Assembly: GCA_963556255.1 (NCBI GenBank)
Contig: OY744615.1
Location: forward strand, 22,363,013 to 22,427,012
Direction: 5' to 3'
Length of the DNA: 64,000 nucleotides
Origin: Allolobophora icterica
Taxonomy: Eukaryota > Annelida > Clitellata > Crassiclitellata > Lumbricidae
Positions 11,310 through 23,128 of the stretch are shown here, piece by piece. Numbering within the stretch: the stretch's first letter is position 1; each line of letters opens with the position of its first letter. The notes under the pieces were generated by a model. That model did not search any database. It had not been told where the DNA came from and saw only the letters and a program-made list of their open reading frames with translations. Position numbers and translations under genes: made by a program.

Positions 11310-13352
11310 ATGGAAAATTCGCTATCGTTTAAGCCTTTGAACATTGAAGATATTTTCGATATGTCTGTCGAAGAGATGAGGGAAAGTTTAAGTGGTTTAG
11401 GAGTAAGAATAAAAACTTGGAATGAGGTAGAGCTGCAGAAAATGGTCTGGGTAGCTCTTGACGAGTTAAACAGGAAAAATTTTGAAATTTGGGCACAGAA
11501 GGTTGACGAAGAACGAGTTCAAATTCATGAGCAGAACACCAATCCTAAGAATGTAGAATTAGTTACGGACGTAGATATGTCTGTACAAGTGAAGGATGGG
11601 CCGACTAAAATGGTCGACGCTGGCTACTTGTCATTCTGTTCGTCTGGCTATGTGTATACGCCCACTGGACTTTCTCGCAATATTGTTGTGTTAAGAGATA
11701 CTGGTTCTTTGCAAAGCTTGTCTAGCAAGGAATTATTGCATGCTAATGAGTTCTGTAACACCGGTGAGGTTCGCCTTATTAGAGGTATCTCGGGTGTCAC
11801 GCTTCGTGTTCCTTTGGTTGAAATTCGAGTTGAGTCTAAATTTGCTAACGGCACTATCTTATGTGGGTGGGTAGACCATTTGCAACCTGGCATTCACGTT
11901 CTAATTGGTAACGACTTGGATAGTCCACAAGATGAGATAAATGTGGGAGTGACTACACGCGCTCAAGTTAAATTGACCGATTCTGGCTCTTTACCTGTGT
12001 CGCATACTCAATCTGTAGAAGATAAGTCTGCTGATATAAATGTGCAGTTAGACGTAGACTTGAGTGCCTTATTCAAAGAGTCTACTGCAGTGCATGCTGA
12101 TTTAACCAATGTAGTGTCGCGCGAGAATTTAATTGATATGCAGAAAGCCGATACGTCTTTGCTTCCCTTGTATCAGCCAGTTGAGCGAAGGGATGGTCAA
12201 TATATGGAACGCCAATCGTATTCGATTGTTAACGGAATTTTGGTGAGGCAGTGGAAGGATTTAGATACGCCTGATGATTTAGGGTATACGCAAATGGTTG
12301 TTCCTACGCAGTTGCGTGCTAAGTTATTGTACGTTGCTCATGATATGCCTGCAAGTGTGAATGTGTCTGAGTCGCCTAAATTAGAAGAGGTGGTCGCAAA
12401 TAGTCCTTTGGATTTTGTGCAACGGGATGAATTGCTGGGCATGCTTAGTACGTTTAAGGGTGTGTTTAGCGATGTACCTGGCAAGACTTCACTTATTGCA
12501 CACCGTATTGAGTTGATACCTGGTGCACGACCAGTACGGCAAACAGCCTATCGGTTGCATCCTGAGCGTATGGCACAGGTAGACAAAGAGATTAAAGGCC
12601 TAATTGAAGAAGGCATTGTAGAGCAGTCCGAAAGTGCGTGGGCTTCGCCTATAGTACTTGTACCTAAATCGAATGGGTCACTGCGGCTGTGCACAGACTT
12701 TCGTAAGTTGAATGCGCTTACGGTAGCCGATCCTGAAAATAAGAAGCAGGTTCAATCTTTTCTGGGTTTGGCTGGTTATTACCGCAAGTTCCTGCCGCAT
12801 TACTCTCAGTTAACGTTACCTCTTACTTTGTTACTTAAGAAAGGTCACAGGTTTACTTGGTCTCCTGAGGCTGAGAATGCATTCATTGATTTGAAGTTTA
12901 GGATGGCTTCGCGGCCTATACTTAAACCGCCAGATTTTGACAAACCCTTTTATTTGGCTGTAGATGCTTCGTACTTTTGTTTGGGAGGTTGTCTATTTCA
13001 GATAACGGACGAGATTGAACATCCGGTCTGCTACCTGAGTCGGAAGTTGAGTTCGGCGGAAGTACGCTATTCGACCATTGAGAAGGAGGCACTTGCGCTG
13101 GTGGTCGGTGTACGCGCGTTCAGCGTGTACTTTGGTTCCGCTCCAGTGGTTGTTTATACGGACCATAGTCCACTACAGTTCATAAATCGCATGGCTCCTT
13201 CGAATGCGAAACTTTTGCGATGGAGTCTTGAACTCCAACAGTACTCATCGAACATTAAGCATCGGCGTGTTGCCAGACATATTAAGTCGCCCCTCAGTTT
13301 AAATGTACGAACTTTTCATATATCTCTACGGACTCATAGATTTTTCTACTAG
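11310..13352 (+). CDS. Internally deleted Gag-Pol ORF (680 aa)
   Basis: One uninterrupted frame. Residues 1 to about 95 look like a Gag N-terminus. A retropepsin-like domain follows, with Asp-Thr-Gly-Ser at residues 130-133. RT resumes near residue 380, with LCTDFRKLNAL around 463, then jumps near residue 475 straight to VQSFLGLAGYYRKFL. The palm with both catalytic Asp motifs is therefore gone. RNase H follows (YLAVDASYFCLGG; EKEALAL; VYTDHSPLQF), and the ORF ends without the last RNase H Asp, integrase or chromodomain. The deletions keep frame. Whether the protein is made or useful is unknown. Confidence 0.88.
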   Translation: MENSLSFKPLNIEDIFDMSVEEMRESLSGLGVRIKTWNEVELQKMVWVALDELNRKNFEIWAQKVDEERVQIHEQNTNPKNVELVTDVDMSVQVKDGPTKMVDAGYLSFCSSGYVYTPTGLSRNIVVLRDTGSLQSLSSKELLHANEFCNTGEVRLIRGISGVTLRVPLVEIRVESKFANGTILCGWVDHLQPGIHVLIGNDLDSPQDEINVGVTTRAQVKLTDSGSLPVSHTQSVEDKSADINVQLDVDLSALFKESTAVHADLTNVVSRENLIDMQKADTSLLPLYQPVERRDGQYMERQSYSIVNGILVRQWKDLDTPDDLGYTQMVVPTQLRAKLLYVAHDMPASVNVSESPKLEEVVANSPLDFVQRDELLGMLSTFKGVFSDVPGKTSLIAHRIELIPGARPVRQTAYRLHPERMAQVDKEIKGLIEEGIVEQSESAWASPIVLVPKSNGSLRLCTDFRKLNALTVADPENKKQVQSFLGLAGYYRKFLPHYSQLTLPLTLLLKKGHRFTWSPEAENAFIDLKFRMASRPILKPPDFDKPFYLAVDASYFCLGGCLFQITDEIEHPVCYLSRKLSSAEVRYSTIEKEALALVVGVRAFSVYFGSAPVVVYTDHSPLQFINRMAPSNAKLLRWSLELQQYSSNIKHRRVARHIKSPLSLNVRTFHISLRTHRFFY

Positions 13353-13463
13353 ACTGTTGCTTTGATGAACTTTGGAGATAGTTTAAATTCGTTGGCACTT
13401 GTGGTTTCTGCATGGTCGGAAACACTTTTAATGTTTCCTCTTTTTCGTAGTGGGGGGGGGGTC

Positions 13464-13941
13464 TGTTGGGAGTTGGCCTTCAGCCATCCCGCCATTATCA
13501 TCTTCACGTGCACTTATTAACCTTAGTTAAGACGCACCTCGTTTGAAGCTAAATGTAGGATGGTCTCGTTGACTGTATAGCAGTGTTCTTGTGTCTACAG
13601 GGAGACCGGTTTTAGTTAAGTAAGGCGTAAGACGTGCACTGGTTGTGTCACGCATTGTAAGTACCCTTTTGTGGTCGTTTTCAGAGAGTGTACCCTGCGT
13701 GGTCGCTACTCATGTTTAATTGCCGGTTCTCGAGTTGTATCTTCCTTTGTGGAGTTTGTGCAGGCGTCTTCTCGGAGAGTCTGTCTTTTGACGTTTCGTT
13801 TGTCTTGTATGTGTGAGTATCGTTTCAATTATGTACATAGTGTAAATATACGTTTTATCAATATTGCGAAAGTCTTCGTTTTTCTTGTCATTTCTCGTAT
13901 CATTCTAACTCACATTTCACCTCTAGACTAACAAGCTAACA
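13464..13941 (+). repeat. 3' LTR
   Basis: 478 bp, nearly identical to the 5' LTR (A/G and A/C differences seen). It is preceded by the G-rich polypurine tract. Confidence 0.95.
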
Positions 13942-14253
13942 ATATATATATATATATAAACACACATATGCACCATTATTCTTTTGGCCACGTGGCTTCT
14001 TTTCCTTTTGCTCTTTGGCTCAAAGGCTCTTTTATATGTTACCTTGTAAGTAAGTTGTAACCGTATACATGAGCTTTATCTAATACGAAGGCCTACCTCA
14101 TTAAACCATACCATATACAATAACTTCTATGGAGAACGTTAAACTTGATGCTTCGAATACTTTATTAGGCTATTCTGAACTCGATGAACTTGAGGAATTA
14201 ACGCCTGTGTACATTTGTGAATGACTGAAGTACCGATATTGCACTATATGTGC

Positions 14254-14675
14254 CAGTGGCGGCGATCTTGTCTGAGAGGTGGGGGGGGGACAAAGTCGGC
14301 CACAATCTCGTCGACGACCTTTTTTTTTATCTTGTCCCCAAAAAAATTTCTGCCACTTCATCTCCAAAAAATTTCGCTTTCATCTCCGAAAAAAGTTGAT
14401 GACCTTTTTTTAGTCTCTTGCTTTTTTCCTTCTCGTACACAATTTCATAATTTCATTACTTTTTTCTTCAAATTTTGGGGGAACACTTCTGCTCAAAACA
14501 ACTTTTCTGGTCAAAAGGCCACTCAAAACTCATTTTCGCCCTCACACACAATTGCATTTCTTGACCTTTTTGGTGTATCTTCAAAATTTGGGGGTCCGAT
14601 GTATGGCGTGACCCCCACTCTTAAAGGTGGGGGTCTTGTCCCCCTCGACCGCCCCCCCCTAGATCGCCGCCCATG
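14254..14675. mobile_element. hAT-type MITE (422 bp)
   Basis: Ends CAGTGGCGGCGATCTTG and, inverted, CATGGGCGGCGATCTAG. Flanks ATATGTGC (14246-14253) and GTATGTGC (14676-14683) match at 7 of 8. The interior holds AAAGTTGATGACCTTTTTTT, also found in other MITEs here. Confidence 0.82.
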
Positions 14676-14683
14676 GTATGTGC

Positions 14684-15125
14684 TGATATTACACAAGTCT
14701 ACCAAATAACAGTGACTCAACTTTCTTCTAAAACTGAACAAACATTCGGAACATCGTAAAACATTAAAATGCTTTGATCATGAGAAATTAAGTAATTAAT
14801 ACGTTAATTACTAGTAGTTCAGTCTGAAATGAAGTTCATCAAGTTCATGATATCTAAATTTCCATCACCTCTTGCTAACTTTCGGCCTTGCAGAAAATGT
14901 CCACTTATGTTGGAGCTCTGCCCCTCTGTGGGAGCTTAACGGCGCACCCTCAAACCCTCTTGCCGACAGTTCGAGGAAGTGTGCAGTTGACATTTCTGAG
15001 TATTTGAGGCGCTGATTCCACGTCAATCTCTTCTTCCTTCTAATCTAGTCTTCTCTCAGCCTCCTTCTTATCCCTCGGCTCATTTACAGTACAAAGACAA
15101 AATACACAACACAAAACAGACAAAC
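14684..15125. other. No gene seen
   Basis: AT-rich, then mixed sequence with no recognised signal. Confidence 0.35.
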
Positions 15126-15127
15126 AA

Positions 15128-15210
15128 TGGGCTTACGAGAGTTTGAGCCACGCCAGAGGCCCGCCTGCCAAACAAGGGCTTACGGGAGTTTAAACCACGC
15201 CAGAGGCCCA
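15128..15210. repeat. Two-copy tandem duplication
   Basis: GGGCTTACGAGAGTTTGAGCC and GGGCTTACGGGAGTTTAAACC, each followed by ACGCCAGAGGCCC, repeat at about 49-bp spacing next to the AC array. Confidence 0.8.
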
Positions 15211-15229
15211 GCAGGTCACAAGCAACAAA

Positions 15230-15233
15230 CAAA

Positions 15234-15272
<39 letters not shown>

Positions 15273-15274
15273 AG

Positions 15275-15323
<49 letters not shown>
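15230..15323. repeat. (AC)n microsatellite
   Basis: Two CA runs separated by a short TACACAGTT interruption. Confidence 0.97.
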
Positions 15324-15324
<1 letters not shown>

Positions 15325-15889
15325 CCCCCAACGACACAGAACCATAGTGCAACCGTAGCATTCATCACGATCGATCCATCTCGCCAAATGACGGAATCAT
15401 CGCCGCTTTAGCCACATGTAGGCCTACCACAGTAAAATTACGAAGATTATTATTACACGTTACGACAGGTATGTAGTATCAATATAGGAAAGAATAAAAT
15501 GAAATGTTATCCTGCTGGGGAGGTCCTCGTTTGTCGGCACCGAACCCACATGCATCAGGAAGCTTCATGTTTCAATCTCAAGTAAACCAGGTCAGCGATC
15601 GTTTGCGCTCAACTGCGCATGGAGTTACGTAGGTACCGCGCTTATGAGATTTCTTCTCCACAGTTCCAGAATTTACCCATAACCTCTGGTTCTGGTTCTG
15701 TGCAATAGATTCGTGTCCGGACTATAATTTTACTTGGAAGTGACAGATAACGATGACGTGTATATTATGAATAATGGCGCTATATAAGTTCCAGATTAGA
15801 TTAAATCAGAAGTCGAGTATGCTAATCACTAGACACATATGGTGATTCTTCATACTATATTGAAATAAAACTTAAAAAGTAGGAGGTCA

Positions 15890-16041
15890 TGTGATACCTG
15901 TTTGACTTGTGACGTGCGAGTTCCAGTTGAAGTCTTTATGACCTGAACACGACTGGACGCATACGTCGCATAGCAGTATCGGAACCAGTCGATACAGGTC
16001 GGCAGCTGCATGTCGACCAGAGCAAGAGCAGGCGTCAAGGT
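15890..16041 (-). other. Possible - strand exon
   Basis: A GC-richer island with an acceptor-like GTTGCCCTCAG and a donor-like CAG|GTATCA on the - strand encloses about 50 open codons in two frames. One frame (CIDWFRYCYATYASSRV) vaguely resembles a Kelch blade. The BTB-BACK exon at 25675-26903 ends in phase 2, which would select the other, less protein-like frame. Evidence is weak. Confidence 0.2.
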
Positions 16042-16397
16042 CATAGTCACTGAGGGCAACAGCCGAGGCCATCAGGGCAGGCAACTGTCCTCTGGCTTTG
16101 GTTCACGTGTGGTGCAGGAATCGAAAAGGAGATAGATCAGACTGTTGTTCCACTTATAACAGAAAGAGACAGGAAGATGAAAGAAGGCGAATAGAACAAG
16201 TTGACTTGCGGAACATAGCAGACAAGTGCAGGAGGAGATAGAAAGGAAAGATGGAGGCAGATTGAGATGGAAAGAGGAAAATGAAGACTCGAGGTCAAAC
16301 ATAGATGGATGGAGCAGATGACAAAGCTGGAATGAATAAAGCAGCAACATATCTGGAGGGTTATCTAAAGGAAAGATCCGAACTGCAGGCCCTAATA

Positions 16398-16595
16398 CAG
16401 GGGCGTAACTTTAGTTTAGAAAGTGGAGGGTACCAATTTCTTACATACACGAAGCAAGGCTGAGATGCGATCTCTGGGAAGGCATAATAATAAAATATTG
16501 ATTGGCACTGTTTGAAAAGTGGGGGGGGGTACGGTACCCCAGTCAAAAAAGTGGGGGTACGGGTATCCCGCATACCCCCACAAATTACGCCTAGG
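16398..16595. mobile_element. hAT-type MITE, GGTACC-rich family, copy 2
   Basis: Starts CAGGGGCGTAACTT and ends AAATTACGCCTAGG. Flanks CCCTAATA (16390-16397) and CCCTGATA (16596-16603) match at 7 of 8. The body aligns throughout with 558-763, including CGAAGCAAGGC and ATCTCTGGGAAGGCA. Confidence 0.82.
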
Positions 16596-16734
16596 CCCTG
16601 ATAGAACATAAAGACATAGCTCTACAGCTTTGTCAAAAATATCTGTAGGCTAGGCATATCATCAATTAGTTCTACTTAAAAAAACTCGATTGAATTGGTC
16701 TGAAAAATTTCTTCTTTGCTTTGAAGACTTACTC

Positions 16735-17070
16735 TTCGTGAACTGCTTATACAACCGCTATTTGCGAGAGTATTAATTGCCGCTCCACCCTGAACATCCA
16801 GCGCCGTGGTTCTCAGCGATCTTCTAGGCAGGCTGAGCTTCTGGTTCCTCGCACACGGACCGCCCTTTGGCAGCGCCGTGATTTTTCCATCGCTGGCCCT
16901 GCAATCCGGAATGGGCTCCATGTAGCGCTTCGCTTGGTCCCAAGCACCCATGCCGCCACATTTTACTCAAATCTCAAGACTGTACTCTTCAGCCGGGGTC
17001 GGGTCGGGAGTGCTTCTAGAAGAGTAGATTATAACCTAGAAGAGGCGCTATACAAATTCTCCGTATGAAT
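16735..17070 (+). mobile_element. LINE 3' fragment with tail
   Basis: The + strand encodes the same CR1/L2-like C-terminus as 2225-2520 (NIQRRGSQRSS; FSIAGPAIRNGL) and ends in AGAGGCGCTATACAAATTC plus GAATGA. Confidence 0.82.
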
Positions 17071-17930
17071 GAAACCGACGAACCTACGTCGAGTAAAAAA
17101 CCTACCGAATTAATTTTTCGTATATTAATCTATTAATTAACTGATGATACTAAATTCTCAATGCCTAATCGACCGGTTAATCAAGCATATATATCGAACC
17201 TCTTACTTTACGAATTCGTCTTCGTTCTTCCAATTCAAATACCTTCAGAACCAATCAGGTGTCACAAGTTTTTTAAGTTTTGCCATCCATCGATCCTACT
17301 AATTCGTTTTCAGGTATTTTTCAACTGACTGCATGGTCACAACGCGGCATTCTATTCTGCGGAATCTACATGAATTATACATAATAACGTCATAGTGAAC
17401 TTCAATCTTCTTTGTCTACGTAAAACTGACGTCTGTGGTCCAAAAGTATTATGACGTCAAATCAGACTTCTTTAGAGGAATAGCCTATACATTAATGGGT
17501 CTATTGCTCATACAAGCCTCTATGATCTATTCATAGAGGCCTGTATAAACGCAGCTATTATGGCTTATTACGTCTATGAAAATGACGTCATAATACTGGT
17601 TGCGCTTTTTTATACATGGGAACAGGAGAGAGACAGACACGCAGACAACGGAGAGTCCGTTTACCTATACGTCTTCGTCTGGCTGTCTTTCATCTGTCCG
17701 TGTGTATCGACTGTCTGTTTGTGATATCATAATGATATGATATCATATCATATCATATGACATCACATGACATCACATGACAGGACAGGATAGGATAGAA
17801 TAGGATAGGATATGATATTATATGACATGAAGTGGAATGGCAATAAAAAATCAAAATCTCAATCAAAAGTCAAACGGGTTAACGTCTTTGACTGACTCGG
17901 GTTTCACTTGAACAGGCCAATGAATGACAG
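17071..17930. repeat. No gene; ATATC-type microsatellite
   Basis: From about 17724 to 17830, degenerate five-base repeats (ATATC, ACATC, GATAG) run together. The rest is unrecognised AT-rich sequence. Confidence 0.55.
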
Positions 17931-18059
17931 AGTTTAACCTAGGCACCTTTTGGGGGAATTCCCCCCCCCCGGATTTATGTTCCCCCTCAGAAAAATTTAA
18001 CAAAATAATAATTTTGACTTGTTGTTGACATTATAATATTATATGAACTATTATAAATT

Positions 18060-18430
18060 ATAATGATATTATTTACTATTATATGATATAATGATATCAC
18101 CAAGGACAACCAGCTGTGAGCGGTCTGAGAGGTATGATTTAAACCAAAGAATAGGAACACCAGACAGGCCACAGGACAGTTCCAGTCGCTGAAGCAGGAT
18201 CTCATGGTCAACCATATCAAACGCAGATGAGACATCAAAAAGCGCCAGGAGAGAGAGATGAGAGTGATCAATAGCTGTATAAATATCAGACAATAGGGAT
18301 AAGAGAGCAGTTTCGGTGGAATGGTGGCCCCTGAAGCCAGATGGGGCGGCCGGTAGAAGCCCAGCTTGCTCAAAGTAGGGGAGTAGCTGGAGTGAAACTA
18401 GTCTTTCAAGAGTCTTTGAGAGGAAAGAAA
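18060..18430 (-). mobile_element. CR1/L2-like LINE reverse transcriptase fragment
   Basis: The - strand encodes central RT blocks: SGFRGHHSTETALLSLL, LLALFDVSSAFDMVDHEIL and WFKSYLSDRSQ. The Asp in FDVSSAFD corresponds to the first catalytic Asp of LINE RTs. Both ends are missing. Confidence 0.85.
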
Positions 18431-18699
18431 GATGGCAGATGGGTCGGTAATTTGTGTACTATGATAGCGGTGCCATAGAAGACGTTTAGATGAAATACGA
18501 CGATATTGGATGTGATGATAATTATTAGACCAGATTAGATATCTGTTGTTTCAATTTTATGACTCGAATCTTCTGAGTCAATTCAGTTTGTTTCAGTTAC
18601 GCCGCCATTTAAAAGGACAATGCGTTGCCATTGACTACGGTGACGTTGTGGACCTTTAAGCATGGCAGACGGCCATCGACGAAATTTTTAAAAGATGTA

Positions 18700-20459
18700 G
18701 GGGAGGGAGGGGCATGTTGTCTCAATTTTTACTTTTTTTGTTATGTACACTGCGTAAATAAAGTTATTACAAATCCTATGAATGTACCGGGAAGGTATAC
18801 CATTCCTTGACATAGTAAAGGAAAAATAATGAAAAAATATTAAAACGCACTATTTAATAAAATAGTTTAAACATGAGCCCCAACATGTGACAACTTACCC
18901 CGACATCGGGGTATGTTGTCTCGCAGATGGGGGCATGTTGTCACAAACAACATTTGACACTGAAAACTAAAACTAAATATTGTAGGAATATTCAAAATCA
19001 ATTATAAATAGTTTAATCCGACTATAAATAATAAAACCTGTCAACTGACAACAAGAAACAAATTATTATATCAACTAAAAAAAACTACAAAGTATGCTAA
19101 CAGTTAGAGTCGTTGACAAGGATTCTACTCCTGAACTACATTTTCCCTATCAGCAAAATCGGAACACGACGTGTATAAATCAAGATCAACGACGTCTTAA
19201 ATGCTTATATTATGTAACGGAGGGAGCTGTCTTCAGCTAGCTGGCTTGGATATATTTAACCAGGACAGTTATTCATTCTGAGATTGTAAGGGGACTGAGG
19301 GGTGAGGAGTCATATCAAGGCCGACAATATGAGTGTGGGTCCATAACTCCATATACGATTTTGTAACTTATTAACTAAATCGCCACTAGAAGGCCAAGAG
19401 CAGGGCACCATCCTATTCACGAACGCTACGTGAAATCAGAGGGAGTTTTCCAGAGAGTAGTCCAAAACAGGTCCGAGCTCGGTTTCCAGAAGGCCATATC
19501 AAATCAGAGGGAAAAGTTTTCCAGAGAGTATTCCCAAGGAGGTCCGAATCCGGTTTCCAGAGGGCCAGATCAAGAAAGGAGGCAGAGCCGCTGTTAAGGC
19601 CGATATAGTTTAGGGCGGGAAGAATTTGAAGGCGGAGGATCTGACGAGATAGGGTAGGAGTAGGCCTACTTGAAAATGTGAGACTTCAGTTTTAAGTGGA
19701 AAGCCTTGGGGTGACAAATAGAGGAATATGAGGGAGATGAAGGACGTGTTGCAATTATGATGACGGAACTGAAAATCTGAGGAATTCAGGGGAGATCATT
19801 CCAAACAGAGGCGTGGTGCTGTGTTGGATATGGCTCGGTTGGAGAACTTGAGATGACAAGTGACTGGGGTCGAGAAAGACTTAGATGGTAGGATGATCAA
19901 AATATTGATTGGCATTGTTTAAGAAGTGGGGTGCGGTCCCCCTCCAGTCCAAAAACGCATATATATCCTGCAAATTAAACAGTCAAACTGCTATAGTACA
20001 ATAAAATGTGACACAAACAATGACAGGGTATGTTTTGTCTCAAGCTTAAATTTGCATGGGGTATGTTGTCACAAATTGTGACAACATACCCCTTGCCAAA
20101 AATTCCTGAAGTTAACATCACCAGTACAAAGCAAGTGCCTTTAACGTTCCAGCGTATTTCGTACTAATATAGCGGGTTTATAAGCTAAGTAACGGTCTAA
20201 AAACAATTTGTGTATGTGAAAAACTCTTTCAACACTATGAAAATCATTAACAAGCAAGAAGATGCTTTTGGGTTGTGAAAAAAATGACATTTTGCCTGCT
20301 AACTAACCTTTATAGCTTTATTAACCAAAGTTGCTTATAAGTGATCTGGATGTTGTGTACACACATCCTGATGATATCAGGACACAAAAGAACATACAGT
20401 TTTTTCTACACGATTGTTGAGACAACATACCCGTGAGACAACATGCCCCTCCCTCCCCT
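18700..20459. mobile_element. 1.76-kb DNA element, 25-bp TIRs, TA duplication
   Basis: A 25-bp perfect inverted repeat (18700-18724 and 20435-20459, reading GGGGAGGGAGGGGCATGTTG inward) is flanked by TA on both sides (18698-18699; 20460-20461). Nine copies of GGGGYATGTTGTCWCA or its complement lie near both ends (about 18709, 18887, 18906, 18928, 20027, 20057, 20077, 20418, 20435). No transposase is visible. The centre (about 19375-19990) is other repeats, including a truncated GGTACC-family MITE. TA duplication fits Tc1/mariner-like or related enzymes, but the ends are not familiar. Confidence 0.75.
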
Positions 20460-20639
20460 ATCATTGCGAGTTGGAAAAGAAAATTTATCAAACCAAATCG
20501 TGGCGTGATCTGAGCGGATCAGCGCTCAACTTTAAAGATCCTCTGAGTTGGTCGATGAAAAAATGCAAAAATGTAAAAATCATTATTATTATACAATCAT
20601 TGCGTTATCATTATCCGGTTACATTAAACTAAAAAATCC

Positions 20640-20645
20640 AACTCT

Positions 20646-20676
<31 letters not shown>

Positions 20677-20780
20677 CTTTTATTGAAGCCATTTGAAGTA
20701 CAAGGAAAATACAACATAAAAGTTTGAACTTTGGCAACAAGAGGAGACCCAAAAGGGATCTTGATCCCGTTTAGCAGGGC
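20640..20780 (-). mobile_element. Retroposon 3' tail
   Basis: AATCAATCAATCAATCAATC leads into a body containing CCTTTTATTGAAGCC. This orientation is that of a LINE or SINE inserted on the - strand. Confidence 0.5.
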
Positions 20781-20970
20781 CACCTAGTTAACATTTATCG
20801 TAATACAAGTAAATGTCAGCACAATCAATACTTTTAACGGTAACGTCGATCAAGTTATATGATCAGCAGGTAAAAGAAACAATGATAGAACTCTTAACTA
20901 ACGATTACAGGAAACTAAAATTACGTCAGTACTATTTCGAAAATGTTTCCCATCGCTCTAAAATGTTTAA

Positions 20971-21084
<114 letters not shown>

Positions 21085-21181
21085 CAACAAACCCGTCTTT
21101 ATACATCGCCTTCTTAACGGAGGTAGCGGCGGGAAACTCGTTTTGAGAGTGAACAGAACCTAGACATGAATTCTCGGATTA

Positions 21182-21183
21182 TG

Positions 21184-21254
<71 letters not shown>
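21182..21254. repeat. (AAT)n microsatellite
   Basis: About 23 units, complementary to the (ATT)n at 20971-21084. The two could pair as a long stem. Confidence 0.97.
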
Positions 21255-21255
<1 letters not shown>

Positions 21256-21584
21256 CCTAAACAGAATCAACATCAGGTACCTTTTTCCGGAGGAGGCAAT
21301 CTTCTGAAGGCGATGCTGAACTCCCGTCGTCGATGTCTTCCGCAGGTCGAACTCGACGGGAATCAACGAATGTCTGGAGCGCCATCGAAGAGTCTATGGC
21401 CTCAGTAACAGATGACCCAGCCTACGCAGCACATCTCGCTTTTATCAATTCAAAATTCAAAGAATACGCCTAGAAAAAATGGCAACTTTGCGATCGTCCG
21501 ATCCAACCGTCAACTCAGCTAAATAGACAATGACGATGACGTCATCAACACTCGGACGAGAGGAAACGAAAATTACGTCAGTAC

Positions 21585-21956
21585 CAGGGCTGTAGTGGTA
21601 AAATTTGAGGTGAGTATACGCTACCGGTGACCATGCAGCGGCGTAAAAAAAATTTGAAGACCTGTTTTTAGGAATTCGTCTCAGAAAAATTTCTGAATTT
21701 CACAAATTCCCTTCAAATTTTCTGACTTTTTACGATTTCGTCTCTGAAAAAGTTGATGACTTTTTTTTTTAGTCATTCGCTCTAAAAACCTTTAAAAACC
21801 TCTCTTTCTTGAAAATTTTTCGTTCCCAGAGCTAAGTATACGCTGTATACCCGCGTATACCCTCCTCTACAGCCCTGAGTAGGCCTATACGCTCTCAAAT
21901 TTCTCTAGAGGTAAGTATACGCTGTATACCCGCGTATACCCTCGACTACAGCCCTG
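21585..21956. mobile_element. hAT-type MITE, CAGGGCTGTAGT family, copy 1
   Basis: TIR CAGGGCTGTAGT inverted at the far end as ACTACAGCCCTG. Perfect 8-bp duplication GTCAGTAC at 21577-21584 and 21957-21964. A related but empty site exists at 20925-20932. It contains GTATACGCTGTATACCCGCG repeats near the right end. Confidence 0.93.
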
Positions 21957-22004
21957 GTCAGTACTATTTCGAAAATGTTTCCCATCGCTCTAAAATGTTT
22001 ATAA

Positions 22005-22840
22005 TCTGTTTTAATAAAATGAATTACCTCATACCGGTAATTATTTAACTTCTTACCTTATTTGACCTTATCAATACTGACCATGTAGCCTATGGCGGTT
22101 ATGGCCTTGTCCTGCCTTTATCTTGCCTTATTTTAACGGGGTATAACTTCAAATGTTACTGTCGATGACCTCAGGATAGTCTAAATGGGTGCATATATGA
22201 GGAGAACACGTCCCACTAATTACATCTCAAATTGGTTGGCATGCGGACTAACATTTTACCACATCCTATTACCGGTGTCGCGAACATAAATGAACGTCAT
22301 TACGAAAACGGAAATAAAACTTATGTCCGATAGTGCATAGGCCTAATAGTGATGCTGCTAGGCCATCTCCAGCGAAAGTAAACTAGTTTTCAGACAATCA
22401 CCTGTGCTTTCCTTGACCTCAGCAGAAAAATTCGTACATGACTTCGCGAAGGCATTACTAAGCTGGGTAAAATTACTGCACGCGTTTTCTTAATTGAAAG
22501 GTAAAGGAAATGACATCATTATCAGTGAGGCAAAGTAGTTTGGTCATTATAATAGTCTATACGGTTTTAAGTTAGACCACGTCTTCTGAAACATCCGAGA
22601 TAAAGACCTATCTGGTGCAGTTCGGTAGTCTTATCTCCGACTTGGCTGGTCTCATTTGACCGCATCCCTCTCACACAAGATGTATTGTATTGCATGCCTG
22701 CGTGTATGAATACGTGTGTATCATGGGTTTTTACAGAGCGCTTTTTTTACGAACTTCTCAAAAGCGCTGTGAAAGTGGCTGTCTATATAAGAGATCTAAA
22801 CAGGCGCGTCTGAACAAATTAAGAGAATGTATACGTGGTC
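22005..22840. other. No gene seen
   Basis: Mixed AT-rich sequence. A short inverted AGCGCTTTTTTT...AAAAGCGCT occurs near 22737-22770. Confidence 0.35.
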
Positions 22841-22851
22841 CGAGTTAACAG

Positions 22852-23120
22852 CAAGGACGTCATTTGGGAGGCTGCAGGGGGCATTTTCCCCCTTGATTTC
22901 TGAAAAAAGGATAAAGGTTAGAACAAGAAAAGGAGGAAGAAGAAAGGGGTAAAAAAAAGAAAAAAGCTCAAATTCAGGGACGTCATATGAAGGGTGTAGG
23001 CCTGCACTGCAGGGATTAGCTTAATTATGGGCACATAATATACAGTGCTGGATTTACCAAGACGCAAATGAAGCGGCTGCCCCACCCACCCCTCTTAAAA
23101 AAGCTGAAATGACGTCCTTG
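22852..23120. mobile_element. hAT-type MITE (269 bp)
   Basis: Ends CAAGGACGTCATTT and AAATGACGTCCTTG are exact inverses. Perfect 8-bp duplication GTTAACAG at 22844-22851 and 23121-23128. Confidence 0.92.
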
Positions 23121-23128
23121 GTTAACAG

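Larger units (their letters stand above)
10688..13941 (+). mobile_element. Non-autonomous Ty3/gypsy LTR retrotransposon
   Basis: Order: 5' LTR (10688-11165), tRNA-Pro-type primer site, one 680-codon ORF, polypurine tract (GTGGGGGGGGGG, about 13450-13461), 3' LTR (13464-13941). The target is a TA microsatellite; ATAT abuts both ends, so the duplication cannot be measured exactly. Most of Gag, the RT core and the integrase are missing, so it must borrow proteins from a full-length relative. Confidence 0.92.

Noticed and set aside
10895..13931. Two near-identical 86-codon ORFs
   Set aside because: They are the same frame in the two LTRs, which is non-coding sequence.
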